This document shows, one piece after another, positions 8,765 through 14,751 of a stretch of 27,865 nucleotides of DNA (positions are counted from its first letter, which is position 1; every line of letters begins with the position of its first letter). The notes beneath the pieces are model-generated. The model was not told the DNA's origin, ran no database searches, and was given only the letters and a program-made list of their open reading frames with translations. The translations under genes were made by a program, and so were the position numbers. The DNA is from a virus, in IMG/VR virus record IMGVR_UViG_3300021962_000507, positions 1 to 27,865 of that record. One strand, written 5' to 3'.

Positions 8765-9127
8765 ATGGCACACTTCGCAGAACTAGATGCTGACAACAAG
8801 GTTCTCCGCGTTGTTGTTGTGGGGAACCAAGACTGCCAAGACACCAGCGGCCAGGAATCTGAATCCGTTGGCATTGCCTTCTGCCAGTCATTGTTTGGCG
8901 CAGACACTACTTGGGTGCAGACCTCCTACAACGGCAACATGCGAGGCAAGTACGCCGGCATTGGCGACACCTACGACGCACAGCGGGATGCGTTCCTTGC
9001 GCCTCAACCGTTCTCATCTTGGGCGCTGAACGAGAGCACGCTGCAATGGGAGCCCTCGGTGCCAATGCCTGACGATGGCCAGTTGTATCAATGGGATGAA
9101 GATGCTGGCGACTGGGTGCTGAGCTGA
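8765..9127 (+). CDS. Conserved cyanophage tail-region protein (MAHFAEL type)
   Basis: The 120-residue product starts two bases after the adhesin stop. I recognise the type from marine and freshwater cyanophages: an N-terminal MAHFAELDADNKVLRVVVV, a central WVQTSYNGNMRGKYAGIG, and a C-terminus rich in Pro, Trp and Asp (PDDGQLYQWDEDAGDWV). It is usually found beside tail fibre genes. The function is not known to me; a fibre-associated structural or chaperone role is inferred only from repeated association. Its stop overlaps the ATG of the next small gene (TGATG). Confidence 0.82.
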   Translation: MAHFAELDADNKVLRVVVVGNQDCQDTSGQESESVGIAFCQSLFGADTTWVQTSYNGNMRGKYAGIGDTYDAQRDAFLAPQPFSSWALNESTLQWEPSVPMPDDGQLYQWDEDAGDWVLS

Positions 9128-9264
9128 TGGCTGTCAAATCCAAGACCGGCACCGCGCGGATTGACCACCAGCCAGGGCCGCCAAAAACCACACGGTCTGG
9201 ATTCGGCCAGCACTCACGCCCGCGCCGCCGCGGCAAGAAACCCTTACGCGGTCAGGGTCGGTAA
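9127..9264 (+). CDS. Small basic protein ending RGQGR, cyanophage type
   Basis: A 45-residue protein translated from the ATG that overlaps the preceding stop. It is strongly basic, beginning MAVKSKTGTARIDHQPGPPK and ending RRRGKKPLRGQGR. Similar tiny proteins ending in RGQG(R/K) lie next to tail genes in many cyanophages, as I recall. The function is unknown. The charge suggests nucleic acid or acidic protein binding. The tight overlap and familiar form are the grounds for calling it. Confidence 0.7.
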   Translation: MAVKSKTGTARIDHQPGPPKTTRSGFGQHSRPRRRGKKPLRGQGR

Positions 9265-9289
9265 GCTGAACAGGTAGCCCCATGGCGCC

Positions 9290-9538
9290 ATGATCGAAGT
9301 CATCGCCGCCATCGCTGGCGCTTCAATCTCAGTTGCAGCCATGGGTGCTGCTGGTTTCAGCCGCAAATCTGATGAAGCCCGCGAGGCCGTAATCCGTCTC
9401 ACCTCAGCAGTGGAGCACATCGCCTCGCAGCTCGAGGTGCTTCACACTGATATCAAGGAAGACCGCAAAGAGACATTCGGCCGGCTATCGACGGTAGAGC
9501 AACGTGTCTCTAGGTTGGAGGCATCACCAAACCGCTAG
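9290..9538 (+). CDS. Small membrane-anchored coiled-coil protein, possible holin-region component
   Basis: An 82-residue protein with one N-terminal hydrophobic segment (about residues 3-21, IEVIAAIAGASISVAAMGA) followed by a hydrophilic helical region with coiled-coil character (IKEDRKETFGRLSTVEQRVSRLE). The start is the ATG at 9290, which lies in the short palindrome ATGGCGCCAT; an ATG eight bases earlier stops after three codons. It sits two genes before the endolysin. A single-pass anchor plus cytoplasmic or periplasmic coil could fit a holin, antiholin or spanin-like role, but no motif decides this. Confidence 0.72.
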   Translation: MIEVIAAIAGASISVAAMGAAGFSRKSDEAREAVIRLTSAVEHIASQLEVLHTDIKEDRKETFGRLSTVEQRVSRLEASPNR

Positions 9539-9540
9539 CA

Positions 9541-9687
9541 ATGGAACAGGCAACCACTCTTGCCATCGTCGCGATCATCGTGGCCGCTGGCTCTGAAATC
9601 ATTGCCATCAGCCCTCTGAAATCCAACAGCTGGCTGCAGCTGCTATTTCAAGCGCTGCGCCTGATGTTCCCAAAGCAGCGCCGCTGA
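9541..9687 (+). CDS. Small membrane protein, candidate holin
   Basis: A 48-residue protein with an N-terminal transmembrane segment (ATTLAIVAIIVAAGSEIIAI), a central PLKSNSWLQLL and a basic C-terminus FPKQRR. The form (one hydrophobic helix followed by an amphipathic stretch and positive tail) resembles small class III-like holins, and I recognise the SPLKSNSW-type sequence from cyanophage lysis regions. It starts two bases after the preceding stop and ends three bases before the endolysin gene. The holin role is inferred from size, topology and position. Confidence 0.72.
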   Translation: MEQATTLAIVAIIVAAGSEIIAISPLKSNSWLQLLFQALRLMFPKQRR

Positions 9688-9690
9688 ATC

Positions 9691-10770
9691 ATGGCGAACG
9701 ACGCGCCAATCTCATTGCAGCAGCTCTTCAAGTATTACAAGGGCCAGCCGCATCAGACCGCCGCGATTCAGCAGCTCGAATCCGATCTCTCCGCCAACGG
9801 CTACGACGCCGCGATGCGCAGGGATCGCGCGTGGTTTCAAACGTGGAGCCAAGACGGCAAGCAAACCGACCTGGCCGCGGCCATCAAGCTCATTAAGGAG
9901 TTCGAGGGCTGCCACCTCTCGGCATACCCCGATCCACTGAGCGGCGGCGATCCGTGGACCATCGGTTATGGCACCACGCGCTACAGCAATGGCAATGCTG
10001 TGAAGCGTGGCGACCTGATCAACGTGATCGAGGCCGACATGCTGCTGCGCCTTGAGATCGACCGCATCACAGACAAGCTGCGCACCACCATCCCGCACTG
10101 GAATGTGATGGATGACAATCAGCGCTCGGCGTTGGTGAGCTTCGCCTACAACCTCGGCGCAGGCTTCTATGGCTCCGCTGGATTTGAGACCATCAGCAAG
10201 TGCCTGCGAGAGCGTGATTGGGCTGCAGTACCAGCAGCGCTCGAGCTCTACCGCAACCCTGGCACCCCAGTTGAGGCTGGCCTGCTGCGCCGCCGCCGTG
10301 CTGAGGGCGAGCTATGGGGCAAGCATCAGGCCGCGGCTGCACCAGAGACCGCAAAGCTACGGCCCGGCAGTCCATTCACCGCACGCATCACGCCGCACAT
10401 CCGGCTGGGTGAGTTCGCGCTGGATCAGGAGGCCAGGCGCTTTCAAAATCAGGGCCAGCTCGATATCGCAGCGGAGCTAGCCGCGTTCCTCGAGCGCGTG
10501 CGGACGCAGTTTGGCGGGCGGCCAATCGTGATCACATCCGGCTATCGGCCTGAGGCGATCAACCGGCAGGCCGGTGGCGCCAGCAACAGCGAGCACCTCT
10601 ACAAACCCGGATGCGGTGCAGTCGATTTCTACATTGATGGCGAGGATACCTACGTGGTGCAGAACTGGTGCGACAAGAACTGGCCGCACTCGCTTGGCTA
10701 TGGCGCATATAAAGGATTCGTGCATCTGGGCATCCGCCAAGGCCGACCTAAACTCCGCTGGGATTATTGA
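9691..10770 (+). CDS. Bifunctional endolysin: GH24 lysozyme plus M15 peptidase
   Basis: A 359-residue cell wall hydrolase with two recognisable enzymes. Residues about 62-210 are a T4-type lysozyme domain: Glu72 in EFEGCHLSAYPD, Asp81 and Thr90 in WTIGYG match the catalytic E-D-T triad of GH24, which cleaves glycan strands. Residues about 235-359 look like an M15-type zinc D-Ala-D-Ala peptidase: SGYRP at 283-287, His302 in SEHLY, Asp312 in VDF and His345 in FVHLG are the likely zinc ligands. There is no signal peptide, so release needs a holin, for which the two preceding small membrane proteins are candidates. The first 55 residues form an extra helical segment of unknown purpose. Confidence 0.9.
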   Translation: MANDAPISLQQLFKYYKGQPHQTAAIQQLESDLSANGYDAAMRRDRAWFQTWSQDGKQTDLAAAIKLIKEFEGCHLSAYPDPLSGGDPWTIGYGTTRYSNGNAVKRGDLINVIEADMLLRLEIDRITDKLRTTIPHWNVMDDNQRSALVSFAYNLGAGFYGSAGFETISKCLRERDWAAVPAALELYRNPGTPVEAGLLRRRRAEGELWGKHQAAAAPETAKLRPGSPFTARITPHIRLGEFALDQEARRFQNQGQLDIAAELAAFLERVRTQFGGRPIVITSGYRPEAINRQAGGASNSEHLYKPGCGAVDFYIDGEDTYVVQNWCDKNWPHSLGYGAYKGFVHLGIRQGRPKLRWDY

Positions 10771-10776
10771 GGGCCT

Positions 10777-11292
10777 GTGCTCGTTCCTGATCATGAAATC
10801 CGGCGGCTGTGCAAGCAGCACGCCATGGTGATGCCGTTCGATGAAGAGCTGCTAAACCCAGCCAGCTTGGATGTGACGCTGGGCAGCCGGATCATGATCG
10901 AGGTGGCAGAGACACCTGAGCTGCAGGTGGTCGATATCCTCGGCCACACGGCAGATGATCCATATCTGATCCAGCCGGGCGAGTTCTTCCTGGCAGAGAC
11001 ACGTGAGATCTTCAACCTGCCGAACCACATCGGCGCTCAGTTTGTGCTCAAATCCAGCCGCGCACGCGAGGGTTGGGACCATGCTGAGGCCGGCTGGTGT
11101 GATCCAGGGTGGTATGGCAGCCGGCTCACGATGGAGATCTGCAACCAACGCCGCCTGCATCCACTTGGCATCTGGCCCGGAATGAAGTTCGGGCAGATGA
11201 AGTTTTTGCTGGTCAGCGGCACCGTGGAGCGCAGCTACGCGGAAACCGGGCGTTATAATGGACACTTAGGAGTTCACCCGTCTCTTGGATGA
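10777..11292 (+). CDS. dcd: dCTP deaminase (or bifunctional dCTP deaminase/dUTPase)
   Basis: This 171-residue enzyme starts at GTG. Family motifs are clear: NPASLDVTLG (residues 27-36), FVLKSSRAREGW (89-100), DPGWYGSRLTMEICN with the likely catalytic Glu120, PGMKFGQMKF and the C-terminal GRYNGHLGVHPS. dCTP deaminase makes dUTP from dCTP, feeding dTTP synthesis during phage replication; some relatives also hydrolyse dUTP, and the sequence does not settle which. The end appears natural in length. Its stop overlaps the ATG of the HNH gene (ATGA). Confidence 0.85.
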   Translation: MLVPDHEIRRLCKQHAMVMPFDEELLNPASLDVTLGSRIMIEVAETPELQVVDILGHTADDPYLIQPGEFFLAETREIFNLPNHIGAQFVLKSSRAREGWDHAEAGWCDPGWYGSRLTMEICNQRRLHPLGIWPGMKFGQMKFLLVSGTVERSYAETGRYNGHLGVHPSLG

Positions 11293-11810
11293 ATTGGGCA
11301 GTTGCGGCCAGTGCGCCAACTTTGCTAGTTAGCGATACCGGGCGCGTTGTCCGAATGGCCAGCTCAAGGCTTAGAAAACGCAGTTGGCAGACTTTCCCAG
11401 AGTGTGAGTTAAAGCCTCGACGCATAGGCGCTGGATACCTTGCGGTGAACAGCAAGGAGCAAGGAGTAAAACGCACGCTTTACGTGCATCGGCTAGTCGC
11501 AGAGGCTTTTCTAGGTAAGCCAGCTGACGCCAACGAGGTGAACCACCTCGACGGAAATAAGCAGAACAACAACCTCGACAACCTCGAATGGACAACGCAC
11601 TCTGCAAATTTGCAGCACGCCTATAAGGAAGGTTTGCATCCAAACAGATCGCTCACGCCTGAACAGGTTCACCAAATAAGAGCCAAGTTTGTTGAGGGCC
11701 ACTCGTTGCAGCAAATTGCTGCAGAGTTTGGCGTTAGCCGATCAGCTATTAGCCATCTCAAGCAGGGCCGCAGTTGGGCGTGGCTGGCAGACCCGATCAG
11801 GCAGGGCTAG
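11289..11810 (+). CDS. HNH homing-type endonuclease with C-terminal HTH
   Basis: The 173-residue protein has the HNH_3-type core: VHRLVAEAFL (66-75), NHLDGN with His86, NNNLDNLEW (93-101) and a following His104. Residues about 121-160 form a helix-turn-helix (SLQQIAAEFGVSRSAISHL) like the DNA-binding tail of mobile phage HNH enzymes. It has no host intron and is free-standing, overlapping the deaminase stop by ATGA. Codons are visibly richer in A and T than in adjacent genes, which fits a recent mobile insertion. Seven bases separate its stop from that of the convergent minus-strand gene. Confidence 0.88.
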   Translation: MNWAVAASAPTLLVSDTGRVVRMASSRLRKRSWQTFPECELKPRRIGAGYLAVNSKEQGVKRTLYVHRLVAEAFLGKPADANEVNHLDGNKQNNNLDNLEWTTHSANLQHAYKEGLHPNRSLTPEQVHQIRAKFVEGHSLQQIAAEFGVSRSAISHLKQGRSWAWLADPIRQG

Positions 11811-11817
11811 CGTTCAA

Positions 11818-12030
11818 TCAAGCGCCAGTGGTTCGGGCCGGCGCCTTTTTCATGGGCTGCGCCAAGGGTGCCATGCGCAGGCGGTGGATGATGCCGGGCG
11901 CCTCAGCTGGATCGTCTAGCGGCACCATCGTGTAATCGTCGCAACCATGGCGTTCTGCCCAGTGCTGCGCGCCTTGGTGCGTGTCAAACGGCCCGACGTG
12001 CCACGGGCCGATGCGGAGGATGTATGTCAT
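11818..12030 (-). CDS. Small hypothetical protein, cyanophage type
   Basis: A 70-residue protein read leftward from ATG 12030 (MTYILRIGPWHVGPFDTHQG); a start 39 bases upstream would add an arginine-rich leader and is less likely. The pattern IGPWxVGPFDT, AQHWAERHG and PLDDPAEAPGI looks like a small conserved cyanophage family of unknown function. The ordered Trp-rich beginning and proline-rich end suggest a compact domain with a disordered tail. It converges on the HNH gene and diverges from the gene at 12135 across a 104-base control region. Confidence 0.62.
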   Translation of the reverse strand: MTYILRIGPWHVGPFDTHQGAQHWAERHGCDDYTMVPLDDPAEAPGIIHRLRMAPLAQPMKKAPARTTGA

Positions 12031-12134
12031 GCGCGAGACGGTAGCGCGAATAATGCGCCGCAATCCCATAGCAATTCTGTAATCCCATGAGACTCAGTGG
12101 CGACCGCTACCGTATGCCAAGCGGCGGCTAGCCC
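12031..12134. promoter_or_regulatory. Divergent intergenic region with inverted and direct repeats
   Basis: These 104 bases separate two divergent genes. ACGGTAGCG (12038-12046) is repeated in inverse at 12105-12113 (CGCTACCGT). The octamer AATCCCAT occurs twice on the plus strand at 12062-12069 and 12081-12088, 19 bases apart and so close to two helical turns. This is what a divergent promoter with paired operator sites would look like. No convincing -35/-10 pair was found, so promoter activity is inferred. Confidence 0.4.
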
Positions 12135-12320
12135 ATGCGGGCGTTCTACCTTGAAATCTCCGCCAAGCTGATCATCCGATCCGATACGGATCCCGACGAT
12201 TTGCCGGCTGATATCTACAGCCAGATGGCTGAATACATCCGATCCGATGAGGACATCATCGATATCGAGGTGAACGCTGTCCCCTTGCCGCCTGATCTCT
12301 GTGGATCAACACCACATTGA
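12135..12320 (+). CDS. Small acidic hypothetical protein
   Basis: A 61-residue protein beginning MRAFYLEISAKLIIRSDTDP, rich in Asp and Glu through the middle (DDLPADIYSQMAEYIRSDED). It could adopt a small alpha/beta fold, with strands at FYLEISAKLII and IIDIEVNAVPL. I do not recognise the family. It lies downstream of the repeat-bearing control region and overlaps the following HNH gene by 20 bases, so the pair is probably co-transcribed. Confidence 0.55.
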   Translation: MRAFYLEISAKLIIRSDTDPDDLPADIYSQMAEYIRSDEDIIDIEVNAVPLPPDLCGSTPH

Positions 12321-12606
12321 TGGCACCCGACTGGTCACACGGCGATCAGCGCGTGATCAAATCCTTCTGGCATGGAACTATCGCTGCGCATACTGCGGCG
12401 ATGAACTAGGCCGCAGCCCAACACTCGATCACGTGCTGCCCAAGGTGCATGGCGGCATGACAGTGCGCAGCAATATGGTGGCCTGCTGCCTTGGCTGTAA
12501 CTCCAGCAAGGGGCACAAACCATGGGTGGATTGGTATCGCGCTCAGCCGTTCTGGACCACGCTTGGCGAGTGGGCAATCGCGCGATGGCTGGCCGAAGAT
12601 CCCTAA
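12301..12606 (+). CDS. HNH endonuclease, zinc-finger type
   Basis: A 101-residue HNH nuclease starting at GTG. The core is CAYCGDELGR, LDHVLPKVHGG and CCLGCNSSKG: two CxxC pairs that bind structural zinc around the DH...H/N metal-binding loop. Small proteins of this type are common in cyanobacteria and their phages. It could be a homing, packaging-associated or restriction nuclease; nothing nearby decides. The TAA stop overlaps the TAG of the opposing minus-strand gene within CTAA at 12603-12606. Confidence 0.82.
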   Translation: MDQHHIDGTRLVTRRSARDQILLAWNYRCAYCGDELGRSPTLDHVLPKVHGGMTVRSNMVACCLGCNSSKGHKPWVDWYRAQPFWTTLGEWAIARWLAEDP

Positions 12607-12743
12607 GCTGTCGCCGTTGTTTGTTTCGTCTTCAGTCGTCCGTTTCGCCCGGCAGCGGTGAGGCCAGGAGCGCGTGAGCCCTGACCACCGGGCACCACAA
12701 TCACGGCAGGATTCTGCTGCACACCCACAACGCGATTAGGCAC
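12603..12743 (-). CDS. Possible 46-residue hypothetical protein at the end of the minus-strand operon
   Basis: Read leftward from GTG 12743 (MPNRVVGVQQNPAVIVVPGG) the frame encodes 46 residues ending KTKQTTATA. A GGAG sequence lies about 11 bases before the GTG. Its TAG interlocks with the TAA of the convergent HNH gene as CTAA, an arrangement also seen at 16720-16723, which supports a real 3' end. The frame is open further upstream (to 12884), but that part would overlap another gene deeply. Function unknown. Confidence 0.4.
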   Translation of the reverse strand: MPNRVVGVQQNPAVIVVPGGQGSRAPGLTAAGRNGRLKTKQTTATA

Positions 12744-12787
12744 GTCGCCCAATACTCCGCGATCAGGATCAGCACATCGCGCAGCAT
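12701..12787 (-). CDS. Possible 28-residue membrane peptide
   Basis: An ATG overlapping the stop of the preceding minus-strand gene (TGATG) opens a 28-codon frame, MLRDVLILIAEYWATCLIAL followed by WVCSRILP. Nearly all of it is one hydrophobic helix, as in other phage micro-membrane peptides. It overlaps the start of the 46-residue frame at 12603-12743 in a different frame. The stop/start overlap is the only strong evidence. Confidence 0.35.
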   Translation of the reverse strand: MLRDVLILIAEYWATCLIALWVCSRILP

Positions 12788-12957
12788 CAGCGGGCCAGCA
12801 GATGATCGAGATACAGCTCCGCCTGCCATAGATCGGAGCTATACCGGCAGATGCCACCGACGCAACTGCGGTAGTAGACCTCACCCCGCACTGGCATCAG
12901 CGTTTCGATGTAGCCGCCGTCTCGGTCAGTGCGGCTGATGACTTCCGTGCCGAACAT
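12787..12957 (-). CDS. Small hypothetical protein
   Basis: A 56-residue protein beginning MFGTEVISRTDRDGGYIETL and containing GEVYYRSCVGGICRYSSDLW. A start at 13014 would add 19 residues but overlap the upstream gene by 89 bases; the start at 12957 reduces the overlap to 32. The two cysteines in a CVGGIC motif could form a disulfide or bind metal. I know no function. It is the second-to-last well-supported gene of the minus-strand operon. Confidence 0.55.
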   Translation of the reverse strand: MFGTEVISRTDRDGGYIETLMPVRGEVYYRSCVGGICRYSSDLWQAELYLDHLLAR

Positions 12958-13264
12958 ACAACTCGCACCTGGCCGCGTAACGGCCGCCGCTTCTCTTTGA
13001 TTCTGGCAACTCAAAAGCGCAGCGCTGCTTTTGCATATCCCACTGCTGACAATCCCAGCACATCAATGGCTCAGCAGGCCGCAGCTTGCGCCTAGCAGCC
13101 TGGTAGAACTGCTGCGCCTTCAACAGCGCAGGTTGCAGCTGAATGGCGCCGGTATCCATCTCGATCTGATGCTCTGGCTTCGGGCCCAGAATCACTCGAG
13201 CGTGCCAGGTGCGATCTGACCGACTGCACAGCAGCAACAATCGGCCGCCGTGCAAACTGATCAT
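12926..13264 (-). CDS. Hypothetical protein with C-terminal cysteine cluster
   Basis: A 112-residue protein with start ATG 13264 overlapping the preceding stop (ATGA). The C-terminal third contains MCWDCQQWDMQKQRCAF and a later RCELYV, a four-cysteine pattern (CxxC...C...C) likely to form a small zinc site. The N-terminal part (RLLLLCSRSDRTWHARVILG) is beta-like. Such cysteine cluster proteins are common in phage accessory regions, and this one carries no other recognisable domain. Confidence 0.6.
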   Translation of the reverse strand: MISLHGGRLLLLCSRSDRTWHARVILGPKPEHQIEMDTGAIQLQPALLKAQQFYQAARRKLRPAEPLMCWDCQQWDMQKQRCAFELPESKRSGGRYAARCELYVRHGSHQPH

Positions 13265-13491
13265 TCCACCTCGCCTGCCGCTGGCTGGTGATAGATCCGC
13301 TCGAGCAGCATTGAAGCCGGCTCTGCGTGGCCGTTGGTGACGTAGCAGGCCACATCATCCGATGGATCGGCCGCGGCAAACACCGTTGGCCAGAGGTGCT
13401 CCTTCACCACAACCAAACTGGTGCGCGGGCTACGCACCAGCACCCAGAGCGCCAGGCGTTCAATCAGGTTCAGCCCCGGCAGGTGCATCAT
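13261..13491 (-). CDS. Hypothetical protein
   Basis: A 76-residue protein from ATG 13491 (MMHLPGLNLIERLALWVLVR), whose ATG overlaps the TGA of the upstream DUF3310 gene; the next codon is also ATG. A GGAGGG sequence lies directly upstream and would suit the second ATG better. The central SPRTSLVVVKEHLWPTV and a C-terminal amphipathic helix are visible. The N-terminal helix is hydrophobic but contains charges, so it is probably not a membrane anchor. I do not recognise the function. Confidence 0.6.
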   Translation of the reverse strand: MMHLPGLNLIERLALWVLVRSPRTSLVVVKEHLWPTVFAAADPSDDVACYVTNGHAEPASMLLERIYHQPAAGEVE

Positions 13492-13709
13492 CCCTCCAGT
13501 TTGCCGAGCAGGCGGTTCAAATACCACCGGGCCTTGGCAGCGTTCACCGCTGGATCACCCTTGTCCCACATCCTCAGGATGTAGCGCAGGACATGCCCTT
13601 GGCAGTTGCCGAGCACCGGATTGGGCGCGCGGGCGATGGCAGCCTCGATCACGTCGATCGCTTCTGCCGGTCCGTGTTTGTAGTGGTCGGGGTTGATCTG
13701 GTCAGTCAT
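13488..13709 (-). CDS. DUF3310 protein
   Basis: A 73-residue protein with the DUF3310 signature DQINPDHYKHGPAEAIDVIE and a helical C-terminal half (HVLRYILRMWDKG, AKARWYLNRLL). The start ATG 13709 is set by the family N-terminus (MTDQINPDHY) and by a strong Shine-Dalgarno GGAGGT seven bases upstream, rare for this window. The start lies in an ATGACTGA overlap with the preceding stop. DUF3310 proteins are widespread in phages, often in the nucleotide or replication region; their biochemical role is unsettled. Confidence 0.8.
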   Translation of the reverse strand: MTDQINPDHYKHGPAEAIDVIEAAIARAPNPVLGNCQGHVLRYILRMWDKGDPAVNAAKARWYLNRLLGKLEG

Positions 13710-13884
13710 TGAGTAGACCTCCATCAACGAGAGCATCACACCATTCCTTGAATGGCGCCTCGATCTGAGCCATGGCTTTGTTGTCCACGGCGCTTGGATC
13801 GCGGATCATGGCAATGGCAAGGCCAAGAGCATCACCGAGGCGATTCTCAAGGCTGTTTAGTGGCACAAATTTGAAGTCAGTCAT
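13702..13884 (-). CDS. Small hypothetical protein
   Basis: A 60-residue protein, MTDFKFVPLNSLENRLGDAL to its acidic end DALVDGGLLND. It is mostly helical, and the last codons contain the Shine-Dalgarno of the DUF3310 gene, so translation of the two is linked. The start overlaps the previous stop by ATGA and the stop overlaps the next start by 8 bases. No family recognised. Confidence 0.58.
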   Translation of the reverse strand: MTDFKFVPLNSLENRLGDALGLAIAMIRDPSAVDNKAMAQIEAPFKEWCDALVDGGLLND

Positions 13885-14402
13885 TGATTTGCTTGGTCAT
13901 AAAGAGCATTGACAATGATGCCGCGATCACCGGGGTAGAGATCAAAGGGAGTTTCGTTAAGCCACAAGGCCACCGTGCGGATCGCAGCGCGGGCTTCTTC
14001 CTCCCAGTTGATGGGTTCATCGTCTCGACCGATAGCGCGGGCTACCTGATCCACCAGCGAATTACCAACTTGGTTTGAAGTAGAAGTTGGCGTCATGCCA
14101 ACCCTAAAATCGGGCGTCAGTAATGCTTTTAACTCTGCCTGCTGCTTTGCAGTAAGTTTCAGAGGTTTGCTGATCTGGTGGACTTTTGATGCTTGGCGTT
14201 CAGCAGCCTCTAACGATTCAACCCGGCTAAATAAAGCCACAATGTTTGAATTCGTTTCGACAATATGTTTGTGAACTGCATCTTCTAGCGTCTTGACTCT
14301 GGCGCGGAGTTCAAGGATGCAGGTTTGAGGAGCGTAGCCGTATTCATCAGACCAATGCTCTATTTCGGCCCATTGCTTGGGCGTTGCTGTGTAATCAGTC
14401 AT
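13881..14402 (-). CDS. Hypothetical protein with coiled-coil, cyanophage type
   Basis: A 173-residue protein from ATG 14402 (MTDYTATPKQWAEIEHWSDE). The longer frame to 14462 is rejected because the ATG at 14402 sits in the same ATGACTGA stop-start overlap seen elsewhere in this operon. The N-terminus (QWAEIEHWSDEYGYAPQTCI, then ELRARVKTLED) is a type I recognise from cyanobacterial phages. A coiled-coil covers about residues 30-75. The C-terminal 70 residues (NSLVDQVARAIGRDD, EEEARAAIRTVALWL) form a helical domain. Function unknown. Confidence 0.65.
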   Translation of the reverse strand: MTDYTATPKQWAEIEHWSDEYGYAPQTCILELRARVKTLEDAVHKHIVETNSNIVALFSRVESLEAAERQASKVHQISKPLKLTAKQQAELKALLTPDFRVGMTPTSTSNQVGNSLVDQVARAIGRDDEPINWEEEARAAIRTVALWLNETPFDLYPGDRGIIVNALYDQANQ

Positions 14403-14751
14403 CGAGTTGCTCCAGGGCGCGGCGGATGGTTGGCAATGCGTCGGAAATAGTGATGCAGTCACCCCGCATTACCGCGTCGTCTAACGCTGCCAGCGCCTGC
14501 TCCTTTAAGCTCGGCGGCGTGGGACGGCGGGCGGAGCGGAGATGCAGGACGGTGTGGGGTTGACAGTATTCGCTGTTGTAGACCCACTCACAGCACGCCT
14601 CCAGCTCAGCGTCGGCGCCCCAGCAGGCGGCTTGAGTGGCAATAGCAATCTCGACATCACTTACTTCACCACTAACAGTGGTTCCAAAATGGTTGCCAAG
14701 CCAATGCTGCACCAGCTCAGGCGGTGGGGTGATCGGATGTTCTTGAGTCAT
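14395..14751 (-). CDS. Hypothetical protein, cyanophage type
   Basis: A 118-residue protein beginning MTQEHPITPPPELVQHWLGN. It contains ATQAACWGADAELEACCEW and ARRPTPPSLKEQALAALDD, features I recognise from a family spread among Synechococcus phages and cyanobacterial genomes. Function unknown. It is coupled to both neighbours by ATGA and ATGACTGA overlaps. The sequence is helical and soluble with a proline-rich linker at about residue 75-82. Confidence 0.66.
   Translation of the reverse strand: MTQEHPITPPPELVQHWLGNHFGTTVSGEVSDVEIAIATQAACWGADAELEACCEWVYNSEYCQPHTVLHLRSARRPTPPSLKEQALAALDDAVMRGDCITISDALPTIRRALEQLDD

Noticed and set aside
7980-8891. 303-codon minus-strand open frame opposite the glycine-rich adhesin
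   Set aside because: It is the mirror of a GGN-rich gene, with a low-complexity Arg/Ser/Thr/Cys composition. The plus-strand genes are coupled and recognisable.
12087-12131. 14-codon frame (MRLSGDRYRMPSGG) before the gene at 12135
   Set aside because: Too short, no Shine-Dalgarno, and it lies in the repeat-bearing control region.
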